This document shows positions 11,565 to 24,573 of a DNA stretch of 64,000 nt, piece by piece. Each line of letters opens with the position of its first letter. Within the stretch, counting starts at the first letter, position 1. The notes beneath the pieces were generated by a model. The model made no database searches and was not told where the DNA came from. It worked only from the letters and a program-made list of their open reading frames with translations. A program made the position numbers and the translations under genes. Source of the DNA: Tomocerus qinae (lineage: Eukaryota > Arthropoda > Collembola > Entomobryomorpha > Tomoceridae); the NCBI GenBank assembly GCA_020055645.1, contig CM034546.1, forward strand, positions 138,281,875-138,345,874. Reading direction: 5' to 3'.

Positions 11565-11885
11565 TTATGTCATAGTACAAGGCTTGCCATCGCATGGTCC
11601 TTCGTGACAAACTTTTAAATTAGGTTCTGAAAAACAATAGATAACAATTCAATATTTTTCGATAATTTAAAAATGGTAATTGAATATCTAATATATTGAT
11701 TGGCTAAAAAACGCACTTGGATTAGCTGATGTTTGCATCGTTGCACAAAATAGGTGTCCTGAGTTTCGATAAGTTTGGCCGTCAGTGCCACAAACTGGGG
11801 CATCATCGTTGGTGGGGCTACAACCGCTGCACCCGTCAAGAAAAATCAGAGCGATGCACAATCCAAGAATAAATATTTTACTCAT
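11565..11885 (-). CDS. Small secreted Kazal-type protease inhibitor, two exons
   Basis: Exons on the minus strand: 11885-11717 and 11626-11565 (donor GTGCGT, acceptor TGTTTTTCAG), joined in phase 1; 76 residues. Residues 1-21 (MSKIFILGLCIALIFLDGCSG) are a signal peptide. The mature part has the Kazal core PVCGTDGQTYRNSGHLFC and, across the splice, NLKVCHEGPC, giving the family's Cys spacing, then a short tail with one further Cys (CDGKPCTMT). The inhibitory loop precedes the C-G-T-D-G motif; the likely P1 region is around NDDAPVC, so the protease target is unclear. It probably acts extracellularly. AATAAA occurs on this strand at 11507-11502. Confidence 0.85.
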
Positions 11886-11949
11886 GATTATTCTTTAGAT
11901 GGAACGAAAAATCGCTATTTTACTGCTGACAATTATGTCTGTTTTGCTG

Positions 11950-14560
11950 GTTGAGAAGATTAAGTGAACTGAAGGCTGAGAATGAGGAAATCTTTTATTT
12001 TCAACCCACTAATAATGTGTCTATTTATACATTTAATGTGTTGCTAAATATCATAGTACAGATAAGAATGTTAATTATTGTTTTGTGCCCATCATGTCAT
12101 TACTGGTTTTACATACCCTTGCTCTGTTCTCACACGATTCTGAAATGACATTACGTTATAGTTATGCTAGCCATCGTGACGCGGCGCACGTAATTAGGGA
12201 ATTCTATTTACTCATTATGTCATTCATTCCACGTCATTTCTCATTCATTCATTTCATGCTGTACAAAACTTATTTTAGATTCGCAGTAGTAACAGTCGTT
12301 CATGTCGAAAAATTATTATCCTCCCTTTTCCTGGAAGCGAAATATACTTATCATTTCCATTGCAACGACAATCTAAAAGTTGATTTTAAGGAATTTATAA
12401 AGATGGTTTTTAAAATAGCCTTGCTAGCTCAAAGCTTTATTGACGAACAGCCAAAAAAGAAACTTTAACAACATTTTGGGACTCTTACACTTCGTTGATG
12501 AATTTGATTGTAAAAATATAAAATAATTTTAAGCGGTGATTTTAATATAAAAGCAAATGAAAGCCGACACTATTAATGTTATTAACCTGTTAATAATAAT
12601 ATAATATTATTATGTACAAAGAAAATAGGGTACCAATTACCAATTATGAAAAATCTCATATAGGAATATCCAAAAGTCTTATCAACCGCATGTACGCCTT
12701 TAATACAGTTGTTTATCATCCTCAATTGTAAAATCGACAATCGATATATTTTATAAATGAATGTCATGCAATAACATTGTCTTTATGACTGTAGAGGTGA
12801 TGAGTGTTTTTATGTTAATAAAAGTTTTAAATCAAATGGGGACCTAACAAACTGGTTTTAAACGGTACTGAATTTCCTAACTGATATCAACATAATACCA
12901 TACCATAAAATTAGGCTAGATTTAGGCAAGAAATCGTTGTCACGTTTCCACTGATACCGTTTTACTCATTTCCACCCCTCGAAAGGTCGGAAAAGTTGAC
13001 CAATTTTCGCCCTACTGTACTGTTTCTACCGTTTCCACAAATTAATCTCATTTTTCGGCAATACAGATATAAGTAGGCACTTTTTAGCTTTTTATATTTC
13101 AAGAAGCTTACTTCTGTATAGGATTACTATATTTGTCTATCTGTCCGTCCAAAAATCCCTGGGTTTTACTTTCGAACGGGTTGAGCTAGACTGTTCAAAT
13201 TTCAGGGTGCAATGCAATACGCAGATAAATAGGAAGGTCGGTCACACCCACTGACTGGGGGGTTAAAAATTAAAAATAATTAAAAATTGTGATAACTTCT
13301 GATATTTTTATTGTACAAATTGGTAAAGTAGCTAGTTCGAAAGGCCCACAGATACTATTAAGTAGATTGCAACCTTCCCTTTAAAGGGGAAGTGAGTTAA
13401 AAACATGAAAATAACTGAAAATCGATGCAACCCAGTTCTATCTGTCGTACAAAGTAATGAAATAGCTCGTTTAAAAATGGACAAGTTGTGTGACATTCTT
13501 AAGTAGATCAATATTGGTCAAGGGTCACTCGGTTTAACCCAAAGAATACCCAAGGCGGCTTCGCCCCCTATGAAGAACACTTATTTCCTACCCCTACGTA
13601 GTCTAACTAATTATGGCCAATCTCCACCAATCGTATTCACAGAGTGGAAATTAACACGGCGGAGAGTTATCCCACATTGTTGTCTTTCATATTTTTTCGT
13701 ATTTATTTCGACCCAATGTAGTGTATATTGCGTTGTATATCTGATCTATGGTTTAAGCTGAAGATATGCTTCTATTATATTTCCGCCTTGCAATGGTTTA
13801 TTTTTCCATTTTTTGACCTAACCTAATTAAAAATTGTAGTTCATTGTGATGACGAGTAATATATCTTTAGGTTAGGTCTGTGAGGCAAAAAATTATGACA
13901 CATGACTAAAACGTAACGTCAATCTCAGGGGATAAATCAGAATTAACAATTCTGAACAGATTATGGGGTGTAAATTTTAAGGTTGTCTATTTGTTTATGA
14001 GTGTAATTAATGAAAATGTTTTAAACATACTACGGCAAATAAGATATTGCACAAGTCATGTTTTTGGGTTTCCATTGCAGTCAACAATTGGTCGTGGGGA
14101 AGGCAATCTTTTTGTCATTACCGACCTGTTTCACAATAGAATTATTTTTCGTTTATTTTTTCATTTTTACTGATTTCATTGCACTGTACTGGTCTGCACT
14201 AAAGTATAGACTGCTAACTATTAAGCAGCCATAATTTATCTTTAATTATAGGTATCAGTTTAATGTAAAACAAGGAAAATCAAATACTTACAGTTTTGTC
14301 ATGTTTCATAATGTTAAATCAAATGGGTACAAATTTTGAACTGTAATCATGTATTATGATAAACAATGAACAAGAAAAATTGCAACAGATCAGGATTCCA
14401 TGTGAAGCAACTATGTTCAAACAAGTAGAGTAATGGAGAAACATAAAGTAAGGAAATGATCAGGTCAAAGCAATTCAGGAAACAACAAAATTATCCTGAC
14501 GTCAGACTCATATTATGTAGACAGATAATAATATGCAATAAGTGAAATCCGGACAAAAAT
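11950..14560. other. Intergenic DNA, no gene recognised
   Basis: Several open frames occur (for example 12085-12468) but none shows a domain, signal or splice-supported structure. A CTGTCCGTCC/ACTTTCGAACGGG repeat copy lies at about 13130-13270. The rest is AT-rich with no evident element ends. Confidence 0.5.
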
Positions 14561-14572
14561 AGCTACTGAAAA

Positions 14573-14582
14573 TAGTATAAAT
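14573..14582 (+). promoter_or_regulatory. Possible TATA box for the downstream Kazal gene
   Basis: TAGTATAAAT lies about 130 bp before the start codon at 14704, a plausible core promoter position. This is inference from position and motif only. Confidence 0.3.
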
Positions 14583-14703
14583 CAACTAAAATGGATGACT
14601 TTTTGTGATTTCATCTTCACATGCAACCATTACTTAACGTCTAGCCAATTCAGAACTATTCATACAATACTGTTAATTGCAAAAGTGTCAATCGGTTATT
14701 AAA

Positions 14704-15278
14704 ATGTCATCTTTTAAATTATGTATTGTTGTAGTTTGTGTTTCGATCTTAAGCGGAATTAATGCTCATGAGCCGGTAATTATTCTTAAAATTATATATT
14801 TATAAAAAATAAAATTTGATTTTTTACCTGCATAAATATATATGCTGTCTTACCCATATTTAAATCGCCCATTGTAGCGAAATTAGTCCAGGACGAATTT
14901 AGTCCAATTCTAACCAATCCTCTAATTTTATCCTATGGTTAATATATTTGAATGAGACAGATAGGAGAAGATTGCCCTCATATATGTGGATACAATTACG
15001 ACCCAGTTTGCGGACAATCAAACAATGGTCGTTTAAAAACTTTCCCTAGTGAATGTGAATACAAAAAGTTGTCATGTCGACAATTGTATGCAGGTGAGCC
15101 CTATTTTGTGTAAAACGAACCTAGATTGTGCCAGTACGACTTATTTCATTTTTAATTTTCAGGTTGGAGCATTAAAGGAGCTGGAGAGTGTGGGTCTCAC
15201 ATGACTAACGATAACATCTTTGCGAAAAACTACTTTGAAACAACCACCGAAGATGATGACACTATATCTATTCCCTAG
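14704..15278 (+). CDS. Secreted Kazal-domain protein, three exons
   Basis: Exons 14704-14775, 14961-15093 and 15163-15278, with borders CCG/GTAATT, GACAG/ATA, GCAG/GTGAGC and TTTTCAG/GT; 106 residues. Exon 1 is almost exactly the signal peptide (MSSFKLCIVVVCVSILSGINA). Exon 2 holds the Kazal core, DCPHICGYNYDPVCGQ then SECEYKKLSC, and exon 3 supplies the last Cys (GECG) plus an acidic tail rich in Thr and Asp. Compared with the minus-strand inhibitor at 11.6 kb, it has an N-G insertion after C-G-Q-S and an extra C-terminal extension, so the two are not recent duplicates. It is probably an extracellular inhibitor of serine proteases. A polyadenylation signal lies at 15357-15362. Confidence 0.85.
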
Positions 15279-15379
15279 AGACTTTTTTTATCGAAAAAGT
15301 TATCTATTAAACCTTAATGCAACCGATACATCATCTATTCAAAAGTTACTAAATTAAATAAAGCAAATGGTCAAATCAT

Positions 15380-16680
15380 GTTTAATTATAGTAATGAAAC
15401 CAGAAAATTGAAATTTCATCTCTCAAAATTGGTCAATATGTTTTTCTTACTTCTTACGTCAGAAATAAATATTAAAACTAAATTACTTACCATAATTGTG
15501 TTGACGCGCAACATTTTGCTAAAGCTGTTAAAATATATTATAAGTTTAATGGTCCTGATAAATGAATAATTTACAGGCCTGAAAATAACGATAGAAAAAA
15601 TACGGGATTTACAGAAACAAAGGGTAAGCAACTTTTAGAGTTGGAGTCATTTCTTTGGAGTAAATCCGTTTTAAGCAGGTTGCAACGGCTGCAACGCTTG
15701 CAAAACTAGGGACATAAAACTTTTATATTATATAATATATTCCTATGTCACCTGTCCTTCCTTCTTTCGTGTCCTTTTTTTGTTAGATTATGTTACGTTA
15801 CGGTAGGTTACAGCCTGAAATTGACAGGGTGGGGACAAGAACCGAACCTGGCATAAGAATCGAAAGTTGACAAAAGGTCACCAGCATTGTAACCGAAGCA
15901 ACTGTTGGCGCATGTTAAGAAAGCAGGAAAAACAAGCAAGCAGCCCCAAAAAGGATAGACTTGCAATCGGACTTAGTAGGTAGAAAAAATAAAATTACTA
16001 CCAATGTCAAAGATAAGGACAAGAATGTCTGGAGTCGTGTCTGTGCTATATTATCTGCAATCATGTCTGGAAATTATCCTTACTTTGTTAAACAAACACT
16101 AAACACATGTACCAAAACTTGGCATGTCAGCAAAAATAAACATAGAAGTTTCTAGTACACAAGTTAATAGAAGGAAATAGTTATTTGCAAATAACCACAA
16201 TAAATGAGAAAAGAGTAAGAAGGAAATAAGGAAGTTGACGCACGAAATAGTTTTGTTGTTTATTTATTTGGTGCAGGAAAAACAAGCTTCATGCACTACT
16301 CTAACCCCATTTCTTAGTAATCCCTCAAATTGCAATCGTCTGTGTCTTTACACTGCCTATCAATCCGGTTATACCAAGAATAAACTCTCTCCAAGATATT
16401 TTCCAAATATTTACAGATACACTCCCAACAACCAAACTAAACGACAAGTTGACTGTGAATGAATTTACTGTTTACAATTGAAGATCAAAGCTATATTTAG
16501 AAATGTCCCTCGTCGCCTCATTGAAAATGTCTTTGTGCTTTGTCGATTTTAAATATAAGCAATTACTCTCAGCGTATACAACGCATTTCTAATTTCAGCG
16601 AAGTAATTTACATTATTTCTATAATAAACCTTATACGGACGTAATTAATTGGATTCATACATATTCCCAAAGTATTTTGA
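15380..16680. other. Intergenic DNA between convergent genes
   Basis: No gene recognised. The short open frames (for example 15961-16155 and 16235-16462) have no domain or splice support. The AATAAA of the minus-strand aminopeptidase lies at 16686-16681. Confidence 0.5.
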
Positions 16681-16735
16681 TTTATTTCATCTCTCAACTC
16701 AACTCTGCCTGTTTAGAAAAACTGAAAACCAATCC

Positions 16736-19700
16736 TTAAGAAATAGAACCCTTCTGAGATTGAAAAAATTGGATCATTGATTGGCCATAGTCATTCATCC
16801 ATTGGATGTTTGATTGAATCTTACTCAATGACAGATTCAACGATTCCATTTGCCCTTGTAGAACTTCAGAGTTGGCATTGATGTAGTTTGAGATCTACAA
16901 AAGATAGAATAAATGTTAGACGCTATTACGCTGTAAGGGGAAGTTAATCCAAAAAATAAAACATGCGAATACATTAAATATAAACAATTAACATTGTTAA
17001 ATGTTATATTTTAATTGGTCTTTTTGTCTTATACGTACATTTTCGTGGTCTTCTTGATGACATAAGTAGTTACTCAATGTCGAGATAGCTGAGGAAATTG
17101 CCTCCGGGTTGTGGCTGAAAAATAAAGATTGCAATTGTTATCGGCCGTTTGATATGCTAAATTTTTAAATGCTAACACATTTCAATTTTACTAGGAAATG
17201 ATATCCGAAATGCGATTTTGCAAAAACGCCAAGAGTCTAGGCCTTCCTTCTGGGCCCATGCCAACCCTTTGTAAAAGTGTGGAGGCGTCATCTTTAGATA
17301 TACCGGATTGAGAATTCAGAGAAAGTTCAAGGATCCTGAGATTTCAAATGAACAATTTATAGTTAAAGAAATAGTATTGCCAATTATACTCTGAGCATTA
17401 ATTAATTCGTACTGGTCAATGACGTCATTATCAGTAGCACAGCCTAAAGCATTTCTCCAATTGGTGACATCCCGAAAGAACATTCCAAGGACAAAATTAT
17501 ATCCTGCATCTCCGCCAGCAGCAACAATGGCACAATACATTGTCTCCCGAAGATCTACTGGGACTCTGCAAAAATTTCAATTTTTTAAAAAAAAATTTAA
17601 GAAGGGAATTAGGAGACGGGAGCGAATTAAATGAGAGTGAAATGACCAAAAGGAGAATTGAACGGTACAAGACCAAAAAGTTAATACTATCATAAAATCA
17701 TATAATAATAAAAGGACTAACGGGTTAACTAGTGAATTTTCAACCCATTGGAGTCGTAGATCATTCGCGTACTCGTAACAGGCTGATAAACCAAATTGAC
17801 ATCCCCACTGTAAAAGATTATTGCGAAGAATCACTTTGTCTCCTTGTTTAGGTTCTGCAGTTTGACGAACTCCAAGTAAATGCAACGAACTGTTGACTTT
17901 TGAAGCGAAGTAGTCCTAAATTGAGTCTTAAATGCAATCAAAATGACACGGTAAATATAATAATGAGTTAAATTACCTTGAACAGTGAATAATATTGAGA
18001 ATTCCCACTGAAGTAGTCAAAAGCTTTTCCCAAATTGTTAAAGATCGCTAACCACGGCGTAAGTCTGTATTCCTGATCTAGATAGGTGGTGAAGCCCATG
18101 GCATCAGCAGGAGAAACGAGTTGAGTCTCTCCAGGATCTTTAAAATTGATATAATTAATTTCATGCATAATTATAATAAGTAATATTATTATTCTGTATA
18201 TTGCTAACTTGGGAAGGCGAACTTAAAATGATCATCCAAAGTCTGGCTTTTACTTGCAGGACTGAATGTGGTGGGGGCAGACACGAATTTTTGCTGAAGT
18301 AATTGTCGGAGGTTGTCGTCGTAAAGAACTCTGAAATAGCCGGTGCCGCAAGTGTTGATGTACATCCACTCGGAAGTATTAACACCGTTGTGGACTACTG
18401 AAGTGACATTTTTAGGTATCCAAAATTTGGGCCTTTGATTCCTTCCGCTGTTCTCTGGGTCAGCTGCATTGTGGAAGGATATGGGAACGTACCACAATTC
18501 ATCTGGGTCCAGGACGGTTGTATTCACTTTGCGGGGCCTTTGCGTGTAGCTTTCCTATTTACAAAATGAAGATTGATTCTATACCATTTTCAGGACATGA
18601 AAAGGCTTGAAAGCAAAACGAAAGAAAAACCCAAAATTTTTTTAGGTTTTTGGCCTTTTGCTATGTCATCCGCCATCTGTAAAGCACTATGACCATAACC
18701 ATGCATAATTTTGTTGACAAAGAGATTCACTTTGTCAACGAGCGTTGGGGGGTTAAATTTGAGGTTGTTACTAGATTCATGTTCACATGAAGCACTTGGT
18801 ATAAATTTTATAACGAATAACATATACGAATTGTAACAAATTTAACACAACAAATTAATTTTTTACATAACCAGATTGCCAGAAAGGCAAAAACGAAAAA
18901 GGTGGCTTTTTGCTAATTTAGGTCAGCAAAAAGTGTATCAATTCTATAGTATTGAAAATTGTAGAAAAAGTTTGTACTTGAGTCACAGTAATTTGGTTTA
19001 GACCGGTTGAATTAACCCGGACGAGGGGAAATCCTGTCTGGTGAGTCCAAGTGTCCATAATGAGTTTGACATTCAGATCAGGGTCAAGAGTTCCATCTTC
19101 GATGGCTTGTTCGTTGAGAGCGAGGAATAAATCGTCTTGCTGGGCTGTACTGTACGCACTACAACAAATCAAATATATTTTATTAGTTAGCTACAAACTA
19201 ATTTTCATATTTCTTTGAAGTTTAGAATTACTGTCGCTGCAGGTATTTCGTGAGGCCTGCAAAAAGTGTCTGCCAGGACAAGAAGCCTTCCATCATTCGA
19301 ATGATAGAGGCTCCTTTATCGTAAATGATAGCACTTGGGTTACTACCGTCGTTTGAAACAGGTTGAGAATTCACTCCAATGTCATAGGTCATGGCTTGAT
19401 GATAAGAATCCGTGATGATCCAATGGAAGGCGTCGTATTCCGGATCTGTCCAGTTCAAGCCCCAGTAAGATACGTACGTTGCAAAACCTTCGTTCAGCCA
19501 AATGTCATTCCACCTTTTCAGGACAACAAAAATTAATTATCCATGTAAATAAACACATGTTTAGCTAATGAAAATTCTTATCCCAATAATTAATTTGTCT
19601 TTAATTCTTCAATTGAGCCCTTGGTGGCCCTTCGAACATAAAATTAGATTCACAATTACTTGTAACTGAGTTTTGTCACTTACCATCTCATTGTGACAAT

Positions 19701-21536
19701 ATTTCCAAACCATTGATGTGCCAATTCATGAGCTGCATGTACAAACATTTTTGTCATTACCATTATCATGTTAACAGCATTGAAGTAGGAATCATAATGA
19801 AAACATAGTATTTAGTCCATTAAATAGAAGGGTAGATAGATACTTACAAATTACAGAACTGATGCCTCGCCTAGCACTTTCAGTCGTTGTTCCATTGTAG
19901 TACAGTAAAAGATTTTCCCTATTTCATGGAATTTAAAAATTAACATGACTGCATGATCCAGATAACTCGATTTAATTGATCGGGTCTGATATCAATGTAA
20001 TACGATTAATCTATAATTATTATCTTACCTATACGTGACCAAGCCCCAATTTTCCATTGCTCCTGAAGATTCCAAAACAGATGCATATATATTGACTGAT
20101 CACATTTTGTATACTTAATTTAAATAATTCAATAAGAGTATGTACCGGCACTGAAGTCTGGAATAGCAGCAGAATCCATTTTAGGCAAATCGTAAGTGGT
20201 CAAAAAAAGGTCCTCAAAGTAAGTTATGACTTTTGCAGTCGTCTCTGCGCCGTAAGTCCCGGCTCCGGGAGTCATCCTTGGAGGGGCAGCCCATGCCTAT
20301 TTGTCGGATCATGTGCATTTATATTTATCGATAAGATAAATTAAAATTTTATAGTCTATCGCTTTACCTTTGAAATTTTTCCGCGAAACAATTCAGGAGG
20401 AGCTGCTTCTGATAAGAAATCAGACACAACAATAGCAAGTAGATATGACGGCATGTTCACCGTTGGTTCGTAATGGTCCCATACCCATCCAGATAAATTG
20501 GGACTGAAATAATTACAACGTGCCGACATTTAAAGGCGTAAGCATTACTCCTTCCTTTCGCATTACCATTAGATAATATATTACAATTCTAATTATATAT
20601 TGATTAATAGTAAACTAAGTACTCTGGTGTAGTTTGTTGGATTTCCATGTTGCACAATGTATGGTATTCCTCTGTTCTTCCGAGACTAATTTCAAATACA
20701 GCACGAAATTCGGGCTCATCGAAACAAGGAAATGCTCTGCGGGCAGATGAACGCTCGAATTGAGTTGCTGCTAGGTAACTAAAATTAATAAATAATTTAA
20801 TGTTAGTTTTAATTTATGATAATTAAATTAAAGTTTACAATTTGAATAAAATTTTATTGAATTTTAAATCAACATCAGTTTTAATTAATTGGGAAGTGAT
20901 TATAATAAAATTTCCGTCACTGACCGCGTAACGTTTGTTCCGGGGACGGTGTAGCTACTTCGATACAATCCGGAAAGAGGATTGGCTGGGATGAGGGATG
21001 TGAAATTAATGGAAATATTGTAATTTTGAGATTCCGTAAGGGACTGGGACAAGCTGAGTGTATAAGTAAATTCGGTGTCATTACTGCTGGTACTCAATAC
21101 GGGCACTGCCACACCTGTGTCGGCATTTATCACCTGTGGGTAAGAATAAACTAAGTAAATAATTAGTCTTTAAAAATTGTTTTCAATATGTAATTGGAGC
21201 AGGTACCCTTATTGAATCCGCATCGATATTTATAGCCCTGGAATTAAAAGTGATGCTATTGGTACTTCGCGAGGCTTGAACTTTGATGGTGACATCCCCC
21301 GGAGTTGTAAATTGATCTGGGCCCGCTTCCAGAATTGGTCTCAGGTTCAACTTGTAGTAGGATGGAATGACATCCCTTGAAAGACGAGTAGTGGAGAAAT
21401 CGTGGGTTGAAACATCAGGAGCCGTTTTCCATGGGCGGAGATCTGCATCTGGAGGAAACCGGGACGAAGGCCCGCCGAATCCCACGGCCAATATGCAAAA
21501 TAATAAAAGTATGTGATGTAACAACATTGACAACAT
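16736..21536 (-). CDS. Secreted M1 zinc aminopeptidase (aminopeptidase N-like), 17 exons
   Basis: Seventeen exons fit in phase: 21536-21207, 21133-20925, 20778-20623, 20503-20368, 20296-20146, 20062-20029, 19918-19848, 19732-19684, 19513-19232, 19158-18978, 18554-18209, 18137-17977, 17915-17722, 17565-17413, 17335-17192, 17114-17039 and 16894-16736. They give about 943 residues, normal for the family. A signal peptide (MLSMLLHHILLLFCILAVGF) opens the protein. Motifs in order: FERSSARRAFPCFDEPEFRA, the substrate-binding GAMENWG in a 34-nt exon, the zinc site HELAHQWFGN, and the third ligand WLNEGFATYV. A C-terminal ERAP1-like helical domain includes ILELSLNSQSG. It removes N-terminal residues from peptides. 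The C-end (FFQSQKGSIS) has no hydrophobic anchor, so the product is probably secreted rather than GPI-linked. The donors at 17413 and 18209 were chosen to keep phase. AATAAA lies at 16686-16681. Confidence 0.9.
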
Positions 21537-21569
21537 TTTTGGGAGAGGTGCACGCAATTAATTTCATTA

Positions 21570-24560
21570 ATCAGTAATGAATGTGCACATCCATGAGCCA
21601 AATATTTATACTTTAGATTATGCCATTTGTCCTTGATTTTGAGACTATTGGGACACACGTCAATACAATTTAAGCCGTAAGAAAGAAAAATTAAACTAAT
21701 AAAACTCATATCCCTAAATTGTGAGATTTAATTTACTGGATTTAATTAATATGTATACTTACAGTACATTATTTACATGTGACATGATAAGGCATTCTAA
21801 ATACGTGCTACTCTCACCGTACACAAACAAAAGTGAAATGTAAATGTTTGATTCCAAGTCCATTAGCATTTCAGATAGTGACGTCCATAACACTATCTTC
21901 TCTTTATATAGCATTACATGTGCCAATTTACATTCAGAAGGTAACCCAATTACAGTAACACATTTTTATTCACGTGAACTTTAAATGTTTATCTTATATT
22001 TTTGGATTTTCCGGTACATTCACTAATTATTTCGATTAAAAGTGACGGGGAGCATTAACTGTATCATGCAGTGTGTCTATGGTACGTAAACATTAAAAGA
22101 TAAGGCAAGACTGCAAGTTATTCTTTGAGGCTGTAAGTTTCAATTAGTTTTCATTTTGTTAAAATCCTTGCATTTTACAATAGTTAGTAAAAGTAAATTT
22201 CAGAAATATAACCTTCTACGTACAACTGTTGATTCTTGATTGGACAGTAAAATCTACGATCAGTAAGCCCGGTTTTCAATAATACCGAATGATATTTAAA
22301 ATTTAAGCTGGGCATTTATTTAGCACTAGACGTTTTAAAACAAAAAACTACGACTACGGTATTATTCGGCAGTTCCAGAATGTAGTTGAATTTGTGACTT
22401 TCCTACTGGGCATATGTTATTTAATGTTTTTTTATTCTTCCAATTGATATGATGAAATGCAATATTAATACTATTAATACACTTTAGTTTCAGTCAGCCA
22501 GAGCATTCTGGAGTTTTATATTATTAGATTACTGATGTCAAGTCATGTAACTTGGTTTCTATTGATTTATCTCTATATGTGCATAATAGTTGATAGTATT
22601 AGCACATATTATACTGGTATCTATACCTACGTATAAACATATTATATCTAACTCCCATTTGAGATTCCTAATAAGATAATGTACAATTGTGCAAGCTGTT
22701 CCTCCCAATAAACGCAGGCGAAACCATGACAATTAAACACAGAAAGTGGTAACACAAACTTTAAAAAATGAATTACCAAATTTTCCTCTTTGCTTTCTTT
22801 AAAAGGTTAATAAGCTCAAACGATATTCAAATGATAAATCAATATCTTTAGGCCAAAAGGGTTCGAGACAGCTATTATTATCAAAATATGAAATAACAAT
22901 AAGAATCTTAAGTTTTAATTTAGGCACAGAATGAATTTCAACAAAAGACTTATGGACATTGGCCGAATAAGAATGGGAAAATAGGAATTTGTATGGCACA
23001 CACAGGAATTTTTGTATGGCAAGAAATTTCATCGAACAGTCGTACATTTGTATGGTACGTTATAAAAAACCGAAGGGTATGGTATGGAAAGTAAAGGACC
23101 TATGTATGGTACTAAGACAGTTTCAGGTTGAGCACTAGTGATTAGTGATATCATATTTTATTAATTATTGTGCTGCTAAGATAGCTAAAAATATATACAA
23201 ATCATGGGACTAACATTGTTACTCATTTCCATGCACTTTTCTGCCAAACTTTACTGCAAGTTATTAATATTATTATAGGTTATTGTTAATAATAAATCAT
23301 CTGAAGATCGCATATTATAAAGAATATTTAGTACTCAACATTTTCATACATGTCATATAATAATGCAATTATAATTAGAGAAGTATATTTATTAAATAAT
23401 AAATGATCACTATTAAGAAAAATAGAGGCTATAAATAAATAGTGCAATCATTTACACACCAAAAGCTCATCAATGCATATGCAGTTAGTGGCCTTGATGA
23501 TTTTGTCTAGAGAGTTGTTTTCAATGTTGCATGCCAAATTATATAAATAATGCTTTCCCAAAGACAACATCACAGTTTTCGAATAAGAAAATTTCTGTGC
23601 TGCTTTTATGGACAGCATAATATTATATAAGTAAAAACATGCAATAAAAATTTTACTTTAAATCCGGAAAAGGATTTTCAAAGTGTTTTTCTTTATTATC
23701 ACTCTAATCCTTATTTTGTACATTAAAGATTTACTTGTCAAATGGGAAAAATCGGGCGCCAGAATGAAGACGTTAAAATTAAAAAGATGACAATAATTTT
23801 AAACATCATAATATTTTTAGGTTGTCCATATCGGTCTCTTGTGGGTCACAATGTACATAAATTGGATCCTTTGGACGTATTTAAGGGGGGTGCTAGGGTG
23901 CTGAAGCACCCCTTAATTTCCCAAAAAACTAGATATTTTCTCAAAATTAATAAAAAGTATTTTTATGCATAAGAAAATTCTTGTCTTATGTTCAAGCACC
24001 CCCTAAATTTGTGCTCTGGATACGCCCTTGCATGTGAACTATTTGCAATTGAATACAGGATTTCAGGAACCTCGGCGACGTTAAGGCTGCCTCTGCTAGC
24101 ACGTCTCCAATTTCTGGGGGTCATTTCAAAAGATAGCCGAATTTGGTTTTCAGTCCTCGATTCTTGACATAAGTACCCAGGGCGTTGTAAGGATTAGTTT
24201 TTTGAAATTTTTAATATTGAAAGCATGAAAATTGACCGAAGTTTGAGGTTTGGAGTGGGAGTTTACACGTCTCGCATTGTATAGCTCAGTTTTTAAAATA
24301 GTAAACGATAAAAAAAAATCAGTCTTTTCCCACAAACCTTTTTAGCGCCAGAATTTTACATCATGAAATCTATTTGTTTTTATTTATAGGTTTACAGCAA
24401 GGTTTACAGTATTATATACTACATGAAATTGACTATACCAATAAGTACTGGTACAGAATTTTGTTTATAAGTAGTTATGTGCTTGAGCAAAACATTTAAA
24501 AAAAATTCATTCTCAACTTTCATTGTAAAAATGCATCACTTAATAGGACTTCTTTGCATA
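21570..24560. other. Intergenic DNA, upstream of the aminopeptidase and downstream of the P450
   Basis: No gene recognised. It contains one MITE (23871-24030). Around 22970-23110 the phrase TTTGTATGG recurs several times, possibly a decayed short repeat. Confidence 0.45.
23871..24030. mobile_element. MITE with CAAGGRCGTAT-type ends, copy 1
   Basis: The left end TTGGACGTATTTAAGGGGGG is matched by an inverted right end (GGATACGCCCTTG). The first 45 bp form GGTGCTAGGGTGCTGAAGC then ACCCCTTAATTTCCC, and the end reads TTCAAGCACCCCCTAAATTT. A sister copy with the same interior lies at 50801-50967. No ORF is present. Confidence 0.75.
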
Positions 24561-24573
24561 AGCAATAAAATGT

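Noticed and set aside
12085-12468. A 127-codon open frame
   Set aside because: No signal, domain, splice borders or repeat of the frame; base composition is like the surrounding intergenic DNA.
18590-18823. Separate gene inside the aminopeptidase
   Set aside because: It lies in the intron between the exons ending at 18978 and starting at 18554 and has no domain or splice support.
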